From: Polytrichum commune
Taxonomy: Eukaryota > Streptophyta > Polytrichopsida > Polytrichales > Polytrichaceae
NCBI GenBank assembly: GCA_950295325.1
Contig: OX485804.1
Coordinates: forward strand, 35,028,001 to 35,092,000
DNA length: 64,000 nt
Direction: 5' to 3'
The notes below the pieces were generated by a model, which had not been told where the DNA came from, did not search any database, and saw only the letters and a program-made list of their open reading frames with translations. Shown one piece after another: positions 38,268 through 51,560 of this stretch (its first letter is position 1; each line of letters opens with the position of its first letter). Made by a program: the position numbers and the translations under genes.

Positions 38268-38755
38268 GGGCCGCTTCACACACGAGATTGAAAGCCCGCG
38301 ACCATTACACTTCAAGCATTCTCATTGGTGGGAAAGGCGGAGCTGGTCCAAGTTCGCTTCACACTACGCTTGAGGGATCAACAGAGTATGTGAATGCAAG
38401 ATGGATGTAAAGTCTACGTGGCATTAAATGAACCATGTTTCATGACGACTTGGACTATTTCAAAAAACCGCCTCTTCAAGGTAGGCCTACCACAAAACCA
38501 GGAGACCATGGCACTCCAAACGCTCACAACCGTTGATTTATTCCATTTGATCATGCACGAGGACCCCGCATGAATAGAAATTCATTGAAATAGCCTTTGA
38601 TTGAGGGCCCGGTCACAGGTGGCTTCACACTACACTTGAGGATCCATGACCACGCTACATGATTTTGGAGGTGTCTTGGGACGGCCTTTGGGCACTTTCT
38701 CGTGGGCTCTCACAATCTCATGGTCACGGCTCTTGGCTCATGTGTGAAGTGACCC
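38268..38755 (-). mobile_element. Harbinger-like MITE, copy 2 (inverted relative to copy 1)
   Basis: This 488-bp element matches the reverse complement of 19183-19680 along its whole length, including both ends (GGGCCGCTTCACACAC and GTGTGAAGTGACCC). Flanking triplets TGA and TCC do not form a clean duplication, so this copy is older or has damaged ends. It abuts the hAT-like relic. Confidence 0.8.
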
Positions 38756-39249
38756 TCCGTAACGTCATGTCTTTGCAGACAAGGAAATTAATTTCCATCC
38801 TTTCACCTTTCAAGTCCGTCACATGAGCCTGAGAAGCAGCGACCTTGGACCTTCAGTGAAGTGCTTGAGCTCCTAATTAAGTACTTGGTACTTCAAAATG
38901 CTCTTAACATACTTATGATTTTATTTGTTCACTTTTAAATACTTGAATGGAGACCTCACTCCAAAGTCCGAGGTTCAAAATTTAATTGGTCAATTTCCGA
39001 AACATGGGATGCTGAATGAGCTCACTTAAGTGCACTTATGATCAAGGAGGAGGCCTAGAGCCTCCTGCCAAAATGCTGCCCTCTTTCCACCACATCAATC
39101 TTATCAACCGTGCCATGCAAGCTGTCCATCAAGAGATTTAGGGAATGATTTAAAATGGAATTTCACAACATTATTCAGATCCATAAAAGTGTTTTGTGGG
39201 ATTGACAGTGTTATGTGGAATATTCCTCACATTCAGTTATGAATATGAA

Positions 39250-39620
39250 TAAAGTTATGTTGAGGCATGTGGGTGTTATTTGTTTTGTTCTTCATATTCT
39301 CCAGCTCCTCCTGCATAGAGTTAAACAACAAAAATTTGTGTTGCATTAGCAACTCTACGATAAAGCACCAACAAAAAACATCGGATTAAGATCATACCTT
39401 CCCTTGTTTAGTTAAGGTTATTGGAAGTGCACGTTTGTTGTTTCTCCTAACTTGAATATATGGGTTTTCTCTATTGTGAACATTTGTTATTGGGTGTGGA
39501 GTAGTTAAGAAAACTTGGAAAATGTAGTCCAATCTCTTTTAAGCATGTGTCTTTAGGGTGTTTGTTCTTTCCTCCTTGTTGAACACCACATGAATGAAAT
39601 ACATATATATATATATATGA
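39250..39620 (+). repeat. Dispersed repeat family, copy C (+)
   Basis: It carries ATGTGGGTGTTATTTGTTTTG, TTGTGTTGCATTAGCAA, AAGTGCACGTTTGTTG, TAGTCCAATCTCTTTTAA and GGTGTTTGTTCTTT in family order. It is followed by a (TA)n tract at 39602-39618. Confidence 0.55.
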
Positions 39621-39734
39621 TTGAGAAAAGTAATGAAATATCATATGCATACATGAGAGAGGTTCCTAATCTTGATCTAAATCTTCACCAGTATAAAGTA
39701 GACATGTCTGGAATGGTGAATTTTTTAGGGTCGA

Positions 39735-39900
39735 GCGGCACCACCTAGTTAAGAGAATTAGCTAACTTACGAGTTAGTGAAGATTAGATAACCAAAATTC
39801 TAGCTAACAAAAAGTGTGGCCATGCCACCTAGTTAGGAGAATTAGATAACACTATGAGTTAGTGACATCAACTAACTCGTATGCGAGCTAACCGATCGCA
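39735..39900. repeat. Short tandem duplication around CCACCTAGTTA.GAGAATTAG
   Basis: The motif GCACCACCTAGTTAAGAGA is repeated about 95 bp later as GCCACCTAGTTAGGAGAATTA. Both are followed by GAGTTAGTGA and GATAAC blocks. Non-coding. Confidence 0.6.
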
Positions 39901-42900
39901 TGGTTGCACATCTCGGTTGCCACTAACCAAAGGTTGACCAATTTAAGAGAAGAGTTACGGTTGAATGATCAAAGTTTAGTTCAACTGGCCCAAGTTTTGA
40001 ACATGACACTAATTATGATACATGATAATTAAGTGGCACACACCATTTCTATTTCATTTTGAATAAAATAAAATTTCTAAATTTAGACATCGAAAAACAC
40101 CCTATTAGTACGATTGGTACAATTTGATAAACACTCGTAGGATACTAAAACACCGTAAACCAAGGCCATAACCCATTCCCTTATATTTCTAAGACTTCAT
40201 ATGCAAATCTTATTCATTATCAGAATGAATTTTTAAAGTTCTTAAATAATAAGCGGGTCTCCCCAATTATGTCGACCATTGATATAAGAATAGTTAACAA
40301 AACTCTTACAAAACTCCAACCCTTATTCTAGCCCCTCTTAAAAGCATCTCTATTTGGTGCCCATTCTTTAATCCACATCTTACACACCACCTAAATATGT
40401 GTCCAATAAAGACCCAAATTAGACCCACTTATCTTAGGTAACTCTCTCACGTGGTAGTTTATATAATAGGCTATGAAGCCTTTCAAATCTCAAATGGAAC
40501 GAGTGATCCAAATCCAATAATATATGATTTCTCGACACACAATTTATATCTCGTTAAAATTTGAAGTTGAGATGCAAAAGGACCTATCATGATCTTATAG
40601 GTGTCTTAAAATTCATCACTTTCAAGATTCTAGGGTTTACGAGTGGTGTCACAAGCTCATTAGGTTGTTACAACTTGTAAGAAACATATTAGAAATTGGC
40701 ATGTGTTGATGTCAATGGGTGCATTCATAGGGAATAGGATAGGCATTATAATGGTTTGGATTTTTCCGTCATGCTATACAAGCCCAGAGGGTGGACTCTT
40801 CATTGAAAACCTAAATGACATGTGTGGGTCATTATGAATTAAACCCCATTTATATGAGAGGTTTGTAGAGAAAAACAAATGTATATGTACTAACGAAATG
40901 CTAGAAAATAGACTCGTTTCCGATTTTAATGTGATAAATTCCTCCATTAAGTGTACAAACTATAAATCATGAATTAAATAGGCCCTTTGTTACATATAAA
41001 ATCCACTTTCATTTTTCAATGAGAATGTCATTGAACATTTTTTCATCCGTGCATGTAACTCAACGATTGCATTAAACAAACAAAGACAAAAGCACAATAT
41101 CTTAGTCTTAACGTATGAAGCAATACTTAAGGGAACTCATAAGAGCTTCAAGAGCCTCATGGGTGAAAACCAAAAAACCCAAATGCAATCCCTAACAAGA
41201 ATGGACAAGGTAGTCATTGAGGACTATAACCATATGACAAATAATGGATGGAAATGTGTATCGGATGAAACTAGCACATCTATTGCCAAGTTTACCAATA
41301 AGAAATGACCTTTGCACGAATTATAAAATCAATCAAATTACAAGCAACTAGAGAAAAACAACACCACTCCCTTATGTATAACATGTATGCTAATTTCTTA
41401 ATTAATACCCCTTCTTGTACTCACGTTAGTTCATATGTGATATGAAGAGTCCAACCCCTAGGTATAGAAGCCACTCCAAAGATTGAGTTAATCCCATTCA
41501 ATTTTGCCATCACCATGTGCAATTTTGAGTCAAAATGCTTCATTGTCACTGCTCTCGATGATCTCCTTTGAGTGATGCTAATGGACATGTAATTTGTGTA
41601 CTTTTAACAAGAAAATGGTAGAACCGTGAGGCTCTGTTCTTTATTATGAAAGACTACAATCGTAGTTGTCCACTTTGTTCATGCCAATTCATGGCTATTC
41701 ACTATATCAAACCTTTCTTGGATTTTGGTCAAGGATTGAAGCTACTCATTTATCACCCAAAATTTTTGAAATAAATAATCGAGAACTACCGAAATAACTA
41801 TAGTTAACTAGATTTCTTTCAATGCATTTTAGGGAGCACTTATATATAAACTATAGTTAACATCCACATTAAATAAAGTGGACCAAAAATAACAAGAACA
41901 AGTAAAGTCCAAGTGTGAACACAAAGTGGTTAGGAAATTTGCCCTTGAAACGAAGAAGTTGATGCATAGTCTTTGTCCTACAAACAGAGCCAACAAACCA
42001 ATGCTCCTTTGTGAAGTCACCCTTATAAAACACCAATTTACACTTTCATGGTGGATGTGTGTGTCCACTAAGAGCCGCTTAAAGTAGATGTACACATAAA
42101 AAGTCATTGTTGAATTTGGCAATTTCATCAAAATTTGGAAGCTAGGGAAACAATACTACAAAGTGTTTGCATTGAATCTACATTGAAAGAAACTATAGAG
42201 ATTCATCAACAAGATTGAGTGACTTAATGGTAATCATTTAAATGATACTAGTTTTCTGAGTATGAATTGTAATGGAGGACCATTGCTATGATTGCAAGTT
42301 ATAAAACCATCAACGTTAAAATATAGGGTCCGTAGAATTCATTGGAGGTGAGGATTATAAAGTGGTAGTTTAATTTAGTTACCCACAGAATGTGATGAAG
42401 AAAGCTATAAGTAACATAGGGTGTTTCACAACATGAATTTCCGATATGTTGAATTCACAACATATTAGAATATTCCCATGATATTTCATGGATGTTCCCA
42501 TTGGAATTTTGAAAGGTGGTCCTATTGTCCAACGATTGTCTTGCATTACCTAATCATCCTCACTACCTCTATCATTTCATTACACTTCAGAGTTATGTTA
42601 TCTACAAATGAATGGCTATTGAGATGTCAAGATTTTGATGAGAATTTATTTTTTTGTACACCACCTACTGCCACTCCACAATCCCAATCCATTCCCAAGT
42701 TATATGAAGGATGTCCCCCCCCCCCCCCCGGGGAGTTGCCCACTCACGTCCATTGATGTCGATGATTGTGCAATAATCTCAAGAATTGTTGTTATTTTGA
42801 AGGAGTTGTGCCGCCAGCATGGATGCTCCAGTTTCATCCGTGGCATTGACTTTGATCTTTTGCAACGTGAATTTGTGTAGTTTTTGCCACGAGAATTCAA

Positions 42901-44170
42901 TGGTGATGCTCTCTTCAGGTTGCTCCCCTCTCCAACTTGTAGGGTGAAAGCATTAGTTTCCTTTGAGGTATGGATAGAAGGTACGATGGTCACATTTGGA
43001 TGATCACCAAGACCACCAACATACAAAACAACAACGATGTGTGTTTTTTATACGCTACATGTGTGGGTCACGTGATTTGTCCTAATAGCAGTCATCCTTA
43101 TCTACACCACCATGACCATGCCAATTCAACAATAACAAATCCAACATCCGTTGGTCTAGTTGCTAAAACATAATTTAGATTCAAAACAAAGATTGAGATT
43201 GCACACTAGAAGCAAGAGTGATGGGAGAGATCACCAGGTGCAAGCAACCTTGAGTACATAAATCAACCTTCAAATGTAATAGCAAGCCGAGCCATCACCA
43301 AAATCGCAGCCACCACCAAATTCGGCAACCATAACAAAGCACCTTGAGAAAGGGTGAAGATGATGAAGATCCCAAGAGGAACAATCAAGAACCTAGATGT
43401 ATTGATAATGTTTAGAACAACCTAGGGGAACATAAGGGAAGGTTGCCACAGTTTCAGGGTATTGAACCACAAAGTTAGAAGGAAAACGTGTGGATGTAGG
43501 GGTTTTTACCCAAGGTCATAGGGTACTAGAATGATATAGAACACTATGACGAAATCTAATTGAGCAAGGAGATTACGAATCATAATGAGATTGAACATTG
43601 TTATGAAAGTATATTAGAATATTATATATATATATATATATATATAATTTAACAATTATTACAAATTGAGAAGGTAATTAGTATACCTTATAAACCAACT
43701 CAACTATTTCTTAGCCACCTCATTTATACCTTGGGGATGTGGATAAAATCAATATAGTTTTAGTAAAAGTATTTAGTATCTTACACATAAATGCCATATG
43801 TAGCCATTATATAGATATAAGCAAAAAAAAATGTATATGAATATATAAGAAGCTTGACAATTCCTTTATTCCCTTCAACCTCCCCTTAAGTGCAGATGGT
43901 CTTGTTGTGGTCCACAAGAGTTTGCTCAATGTGAAATTTGGCTTTTGCTTGGGCATCATGTATGTGGAACAATAACTTCTCAAAGATATTGGAATATTAT
44001 GTGAGATAGGTTTGATTCTAAAGTCAAGAGATGATATAGGCTCTTATCAATCGTTGGGGGCAACCTCTTACAAAGTCATAGGATTGTCCAAGTTGGAGAT
44101 GGATCTGTCCATAATGTTGTTTACAAACTAATCCATCGCTACCGCATTGCAAAACCATTATCTTCATAAA
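39901..44170. other. Gene-free AT-rich interval
   Basis: There are only short unrelated frames. Simple tracts include a poly-C run at about 42716-42730 and (TA)n at 43623-43646. Confidence 0.5.
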
Positions 44171-44177
44171 CTTAAAG

Positions 44178-46190
44178 TTGAGCCATATTTACAAAAGTAA
44201 CACTCCAAGTAGTGATTCATGTAAAGATACCATTGAGGTTGTGGACCTCGCAAGGTACTCATCTATTTCATTTAAGTCTCCAAGTTCATTTGCTTCTATG
44301 CATTATGCACATGCTTGGCCTTCCAATGAATCATCTCCTTATGCACCTTTGTGTTTTGAGATTATTATGGCAAGGCAAGGGATGATGTGGACAAGATTTA
44401 TGATGGGCATGCTTGGTGCAAAACCAAAACCAAAAACATCCAAAATGACTTTGGCTTGACTTTCCCAAGGTCTTCATGCATTGGCTGCATGTAGTGCTCA
44501 AACAACTCATATGACTATTGATCATGTAACAATGAAGATCATAATAGTACAAAATGGATGGGTTTCACAAGAACTCCATTGGTGGTTTGTAAAGAACCAC
44601 CTAAGAGATCATGGGTGCAATGCAAGGTTTGTCATTTCCCTCTCATATTTCTTGCAATTTGTCACGCAAAGATTATGTACTTTCATTCTCAACACCTTGA
44701 AATGTCATGCACATGTAGTTATCTACAACCACCTCGTATCCATTGGAGTGTGTTGTGAGTCTCTGGAAATGGTTTTTCAATGTGTAGCTAATGGGGTGGA
44801 TAGACCCCGATTGCAAAAAAAACTTTGCGATTGTTATGGTTGCTAGTAAATAGTTTATGGCCGACTACATCTTCAAATCCCCTCTCACAAGAAAGAGAAA
44901 CCATCTCCATGGAGCTTCCTTGGAGGTGGTAATGGATAAATTCTCCACCCTAGCATCCCATAATTGTAGGAACTTTGTGGCAGGTTCCAAGCGTCTCATT
45001 CGTAGAGGGATGGGCTCCATGGATAGCTTAATGGTGTTCAAAGACCACTTTAGGCTCAAGCATTTGCGTGACAATTGGCAATCCAAAGATTAGGTATTTG
45101 TGTTCAAGTTGTCCATGGATCTTGTTAGGAGTGGAGTAGATCAATTAAGTGCATGTAGAGCGATAGAAATATAGAAATTTGTGGATCATGTTTGACCATG
45201 CGAAGTGCCTTCACATTTGGACTACACTATACATAGTGTGGACATTTGTTCACTTGAAGGGGCACGAATGTACATGTTTTTTCCATCAATTTGTCAATCT
45301 AGATAAAATAATACAAAAACACATCAAACCTTCATTGCAACATTAACGCAAGCAACTTTGTAAGGAATACAAGTATGCCAAAAGTTTGGAGGATGCAAAC
45401 GTCAAATACCATGTACTACGAGCTTGGTGGTTGTCATCTTGAGCAATCACAATGGATGGCATGTACACTTTGTTAGATTGGTAAGGGTTATGGCAATACT
45501 GATATAGACAACGGAGAGGTCATATGCTCATGTAAGTGTCCTCAAATACGTAATCTTCCATCCTCTTTCATTGTATGTGATGCAATCTCATTTTACTCGA
45601 TTATTATATGATTTAGTTTCTGACATATGTTGCAAGATTTTGGAGTAATGGATGGAGATGCTTATTTGCAACCTTGTAGAATGTGTACATTATAGGTGGT
45701 TGCAGTAGCCATGGTACCAAATGACATGCCTATATGAGGTAACTATGGATGACATGATCTGCATTCATGCAAATAGTTAATTAGTAGCTCTTAAAGAAAA
45801 GGGCTAGACCAAACACCATTGCAACATACACTTTTGATCCCAAGCTCCTTGCAAAAGTAATGAGGTCATACATTGGGGCAGAGGATCTTGATACAAAAAC
45901 ATGTGTGCTACATGATTTTGAATTGTTTGATTCGACCAAGAGAAATGAGACTTGTTGCTAGGCTTTGAGTATGATTATCATTGTCCAGACAAAGTGAACT
46001 ACTCCATTTCTCACCCTAACACAAGGTCAACTAGGGCTTCCATTAAGATGTTATTCAAACATGATGAGAATGTGGTGTCTCACATCACGAGTGTGATGGA
46101 ATCACAATGTACAGAATTATAGTGGCACATTTTCAAAGTGCCTTATTCATCGAAGAAAGAGTGTTAGGCGTTGCAAGACAAACATTAGGA
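44178..46190 (+). pseudogene. Fragmented reading frames, possibly the 5' part of a decayed transposon gene
   Basis: Several short plus-strand frames occur in close series (44178-44459, 44481-44846 and 44857-45093), and coding-like stretches continue to about 46130. They do not form one open frame, and I recognise no domain in them. They precede, on the same strand, a decayed SWIM-like segment at 47981-48355, with nested insertions between. One explanation is a degraded MULE-type gene, because MULE transposases often end in a SWIM finger. This is inference from position only. Confidence 0.25.
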
Positions 46191-46417
46191 GTTGTCACAC
46201 TTCCTCGGAGAATGGAGAATGGGAGAATGGAGAATGGTGAATGAGGAAAAAGAGGAGCCAATAGGATAGCTTCTCCATGGAGAAAGGTGTGACACCCCTT
46301 TGTGGCCCGTGGAGAATGGAGAATGGAGAATGAAGAATGGGAATTATCATTGCCGCCCACATGTGGTAAGAATTTGTGCTCTATTCACACGCTCGGATTT
46401 GAAGTCTGATCAACTAA

Positions 46418-47414
46418 GGGCGGCTTTATACACGGCCTGGGCCCGGCCGGAGCACCGGCCCAATTAAGCCCTCAATCCGGCCCCACTTTATGAACTTTTT
46501 TGGGGCCTACCCTTGTCACATGTAAAGTGATGAGGCCCGATTTTAGGGCCCGATGGTCTTGAGGGTTAAGTTTCATAGAACTTACCGTGGTCAATGCCCG
46601 GTGTTCTCAACAATTAAGTTTCATGACACTTAATACTATGGGGGATGACATCTATAGGGTTGTGGTTAGCGAATCGAAATTGGGTCCCACTAGACTAAAT
46701 TGGGGCTTTTGAATCTATTCCAGCGTCAAAATGTTCCTATAAATTTATCTACCATGTTCAATGGATTGACCGATGGGTGTGGTTTAGAAGGCACACCATA
46801 TTCTTGATTAACAGCTTAAATGTTTCATTTTTGTCTTAAGTGCATAAATAGCACCTTAATTGTTGTGTTATTAGCCTAATGCTATCATATTTACATTAAT
46901 TGTTATCTTATTAGACTATTCCATAGCCTAAGCCATACCATATGTTTGATTAAATGCTTAAATGTTTCATTTCTATCTTAAGTGTGTGATTAGCATCCTA
47001 ATTGTTGTGTTATTAGTCTAATTCTACCATATTTGTGCTAATTATTGTGTTAGTGGACTAACCCATTGAATAATGCACGCCAAATTCTTGATTGACAACT
47101 TAAAATGTTTCATTTTTATCTTAAGTGTATGATTAGCGTCTTAATTGTTGTGTTATTACTCTATTGCTAACATACTTATACTAATTGTTGCCTTATTAGA
47201 CCAACCCATAGCCTAAGCCATACCATGTGCTTGATTAAATACTTCAATGTTTCATTTTTATCTTAAGTGTGTGATTAGCACCCTAATTGTTGTATTATTA
47301 GCCTAATGCTATCATATTTTAGCTAATTGATGCGTTATTATCGAGCGATCCTATTGGCCCAAATTTTGAGAGTTCCGGTTGGCCCTCAATCCGGCCCCAA
47401 GTATAAAGTGGCCC
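46418..47414. mobile_element. 997-bp Harbinger-like non-autonomous element with internal tandem repeats
   Basis: The ends are GGGCGGCTTTATAC and, inverted, GGGCCACTTTATAC. Both subterminal regions carry CCCTCAATCCGGCCCC. It is flanked by TAA on both sides (46415-46417 and 47415-47417). The core (about 46790-47336) is four diverged tandem units of about 142 bp sharing TTGATTAA, ATGTTTCATTT and ATCTTAAGTGTGTGATTAGC. Non-coding. Its ends resemble those of the elements at 1-254, 19183 and 38268, but the interior is unrelated. Confidence 0.8.
46790..47336. repeat. Four-unit tandem array, period about 142 bp
   Basis: Units begin near 46792, 46933, 47076 and 47217. Each contains a CTTGATT..A..CTTAAATGTTTCATTT block followed by CTTAAGTG, TTGTTGTGTTATTAG and CTAATTGTTG. 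AT-rich and non-coding; it forms the core of the enclosing MITE. Confidence 0.7.
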
Positions 47415-47980
47415 TAAAGCCCCGCCGCAACAAAAAGAAGCGACCCCAGGTTAAAAACAGTAAAACCTTCTCACAAGAGGTTTTCTCCATTCTCCATTCT
47501 TCACCCGTGGAGGAGAAGAAGTTTTCTCCATTCTCCATTCTCCGAGAATGGGAAGAAAGAGGTGTGACAACCCCTATTGGGCATTCATACAAGGCCAAGG
47601 TGGAGAAGAGTAAACATGGCACACCCGCACCAACTTACAAAGGTCTAAAGAAGGAAATAGTTTCAACAACCACGTCCCTTCAATTTTTTTGCTTTGTTGA
47701 GATGACATAAATCGTTGCATCAAGGGTAGCAAGACGAAATGGGTGCTTGATTGGCCAAATCTCCCAACTATTTGGCCGGTGAAGGTTGGAACAAATGTAC
47801 ACAAGATGCGGTGTTTGCATTGGAGGATGCATGATTTCAACTACAACAATGTGTGGCACTGTCATCACATCATCGTTTGTAGACAATGCCAAACCTTCCG
47901 ATCTTTTGGTCACATTTTTGTGCTCCAACTAGTCCAAATTCTCACCCAACACCCGTTTTTCTAAGACAATTCAACATAAC

Positions 47981-48355
47981 ATGTTGGCACCATTGCTAGA
48001 GCACAAAAATAAATGGGAGAGTGCATTACATATGGATGGGTATTATGTGGTGGGTGTGATAGCCATCCCATACCTTGGATACGGATGCATCGTAACCATA
48101 ATCTCCAAAGAGGAGAAGACATATCTCATGTCCATTGCAGATAATCCGCATCACAATTGCCCTAAATTTGTGAAAATGACATCAATGGTTGTGGGGAAGA
48201 GGGGTCATTGGATGCCCTACAAACATTTGTACTACGATTTCATGTATTTGTGCAAAGTTGACTATGCCACTAACAAATTCGTTCACGCATCCACATTCAT
48301 CTTCAATGAGGTGATGTGTCTTTTCGAGCTCGTTGGTGCAGTGGAACAAGTGTAG
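47981..48355 (+). pseudogene. Decayed SWIM zinc-finger domain fragment
   Basis: The 124-residue frame contains YLMSIADNPHHNCPKFVKM, then about 15 residues, then WMPYKHLYYDFMYLCKVD and NKFVHASTFIFNEV. This follows the SWIM pattern (NP.C.CPDF ... C.CKHLYF) in spacing and flanking residues. Of the four zinc ligands, two are replaced: the first Cys by His and the Cys before KHLYY by Tyr. The finger is therefore probably non-functional. SWIM fingers are typical of MULE transposases and FAR1-type proteins. The upstream part is broken by stops and by the nested elements. Confidence 0.5.
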
Positions 48356-51185
48356 TGCCATGAAAGTGAGGGGCATGGAAACATAGTTTTTATAGGTATA
48401 TAAACATATATGTTTGGCCATAGGAAATGTAGTGCACACTATTGCTGCAATTAATTAGTTGTATTGTCATAATAAGGTACATTTCAATCTTTTTTTGTCA
48501 TTTCAACAAAGTGCCTATCACCATGGACCATCATACATCCTAAAATCTGTGGTAATAGGTTTCAATTCAATATTTGTGTCAAAATTTTATAAACCTAGTA
48601 TGTTGCATTACTTTCTAAAACAACCCCTTGTTGGAAATTTTGTTGGTCGCATCTCACATGTAACTACTCACATGCTAGCTTCCCTCTATGAGTGATATAT
48701 GGCACGGGTTGTAGTTGAGAATAAATATCAAAATGACACGTGTTATCATGAGATTGGACTATGTGTCCAAAAATGTAAACATCACTCTGGTTTCAATAAA
48801 GAACACATGTGTAAGGGCCTATGTGATCACTTCAAGAGAAAGAGAATCTTCACTTTGACCTCCTATAACTTTTTCATCTCAACTCCAATTTTAAAACTTG
48901 AAATGACAATCTTCATGATATACAGTTGTTAACCGGATAAAAAAAACTTGATCCAATCCAATGGCCGGAAGTACACATGAAGTTGGATGTGCTCACAATA
49001 AGGCCACACACCTCATGTACTCATATTGGAGAGATATCTCATTTGCTTTCCGGTTGGTAGGCAAGGCTATTAAAGGTAGCCCCACCACATCAACAAATAT
49101 AGCATGACAAAGCAACTTCCAAATCGTGTACCTATAAGTGCTCTCCACATGCATGCCTTCTCCATCAGAGTTTTGATAGTCACCATGACTATGTCAAAAT
49201 ATATATATATATATATATATATGCTTTTTATCCTTTCTTTTCTCTTCCCATCACCTAGAGGCAAATGTTTCCAAACAAATGATCGATATGATCATTGAGT
49301 TTTCAAACTTTGTGTACAATTGCTTATGTTCACCTTGAATAGTTACATGTGTTGGCTTTTTCAACCTAAATACATTTGATTTTTAAATTCGTTAAGTTAG
49401 TAAAACGACAATCAAGAATGATTAGGAAAGTGGAATTTTTGTTGGAGATCGAATTCAAAGTTATGAACATTGACAAATCTCTATGTTGGCTTTAAAGCAT
49501 TTGAAACTTGAGATTGACACATGTGTTTGTAGACTTAAAATAACATATTTCCTAATCACTCTAAATTATAGCATTTCCAATCTTTGTGACGGGTTGCTTC
49601 ATGGCTCATACCTTTCTCAAGGTGTGGCAATGCCATCAATTGCATCCAAACATGGCAATCAACTCACCAAAATCACGTTTATTAGTTTCAATCTTCTTTT
49701 TAAAACAAAAATATGACTCACAAGCTCTTTAAAAACTCGTTCTTTGATGCTTGATGATTTCACACCTAAAATCACATACCCTCTATTGATTCTTAACGCA
49801 TTTCAAATATGAGTAGAATTCACACGCACACAGAGGGGAAGAGAGAGAGACCCTCTCATTCATCCAACATTAAAACCTTGAAATGGTATGCATTCCATAT
49901 GTTAATATTTTTCGTCAAATTGACACCAAAATCAACTTAAAAAATCCCAAATTAGTCTACTCCAAGTCCTCCGAGATGAATCGGCAACAAATCTATTTAT
50001 GGACCAAGTTTTGATGTTGAATGGATTAGAGATACACTCATATGTGAGAATTCCTGGAGAGAGAATTATCACATACAAGTGTACCTCTCATTCATGCAAC
50101 ATGAAAGCCCAGAAATAATATGCATGCATGATGTTATTGTTATTAGTCAATTTGACACCTGATCAATACTCAATTTCAATCCATAACCAATATTTCTTGA
50201 GTGAAGGTGTCACATGTCATGCAATAATTAGTAGGGAGCATGTGAAAAATTTGATTTCCACAAGCAAAGTGCACAAACTTACGAGGTGCTACAATTGTTT
50301 CAACACCACCGATTTTTAATGCCAAATGTGCCTATCAACATTATGGAGTAGATTGTTGCACCCACCTCTCTCTCTCCCCTTTGCTTCTTGGGGTATGTTA
50401 GTTGCAATCCATCTACCATCAAACACTACAAAGTAGAGCAACCCAAGGTTTGTCAGGGTCAAATGCTCATCAGTTGTCATATTCAGAGGTTCTTACAAAG
50501 AGTCTATAGTAAAAGGTAAGCCCCACCTAATTTTATTTTATTAGAATCAAAACGAGCATGCAAAAGGTGAGCAATAAGGAGGTCGGTGAGGTTAGAAGGT
50601 TGCAAGAGGCAGCAAACCAAGGAAACAACAAATGGATGCCTCTCAACAACACTTGCCCTTAAAATCTTTGTCATGATTTTGATGGAGCCCAATGAGCCCA
50701 AGCCAAGCCATACATTCAACCAAGAAAGAGCATACTAAAATTGTAATATTGCGTACCCAAAATCCAACATTGTCGTGCATGTTCAAAACACCTACCACCA
50801 AGAAGGGTGAAAATGTTGATTTCTATGTGGAGCCCAAGGTTTACTACTTTCATTCAAATTAATACATAAAATCGACTGAATCTATTGAAGTTAATATAGT
50901 ATGAATAAAAAATAAATCAATAGAGGTAGACTTTTACTGCACCCCTGATGGTAGGTGTCGGGAAACAAAATCCCCAACACTGGACATAAAACCAACAATG
51001 TGTACAACAACCGTGCAATTATGGGCTTTCAATGTATGATGCTTGTACTTCCTAGAACTGATGCTCAAATTTCACCTGCTCAATCTTCATTCTAGAAGTT
51101 AGGAAAACCAAGTCACTTATTCTGAGATCCCCTTATTGAAGGCAGATGACTAAGAAGGTGAAGGAAGGTATGCAGGTGTTACTCA
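48356..51185. other. Gene-free AT-rich interval
   Basis: No recognisable gene. About 48690-48930 contains motifs shared with the dispersed-repeat copy at 51690-51960 (GATTGG.CTATGTG, CCTATG.GATCA, ACTTGAAATG.CAATCT). An (AT)n tract is at 49200-49222. Confidence 0.5.
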
Positions 51186-51189
51186 ATTA

Positions 51190-51560
51190 CTATTCTTAAT
51201 CGAACCTCTATATTTAATTGGTGTGTGGTTCGGTGAGGATCAAAGAACAAACACCATAAACACACATGGCAAAAATAATTAGACTACATCTTCAAAATTT
51301 ATTAACTACTCCACACTCGATAGTGAACGCAATTGGGAGGACCCATGTATTCAGTTTAGGAATCAGTAAACATGCACTTCTGATAACTACGGATGGACTC
51401 ATGGATGGACTCGTGCGGGGTCTGAAGTTCAATCTGATATTTGCTGATGCTTGGTCATAGCTTTGCTAATGCAACCCACATTTTGTTGTGTAAATCTAAT
51501 TGGTAAAGTTGAAGAACATGAAAAACAAACGAAATAACACCCACATACCTTAAATTGATT
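51190..51560 (-). repeat. Dispersed repeat family, copy D (-)
   Basis: Reverse orientation: GTGTGGTTCGGTGAGGATCA, AAGAACAAACACC, TTTGCTAATGCAACCCA and AACACCCACAT match the reverse complement of copies A-C. A second partial copy of the neighbouring family segment runs on at about 51690-51960. Confidence 0.55.

Larger units (their letters stand above)
46191..47571. mobile_element. Outer TIR element with GAGAATGGA subterminal repeats, interrupted by another element
   Basis: The left end GTTGTCACACTTCCT and the right end, reverse complement GTTGTCACACCTCTTT, form terminal inverted repeats. Both sides carry subterminal arrays of GGAGAATGGAGAATGG. A further end-like GGTGTGACACC lies at about 46290-46302. 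The alternative is therefore a 112-bp unit plus a separate right-hand unit. No target duplication was found. The element at 46418-47414 sits inside it. Confidence 0.55.
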
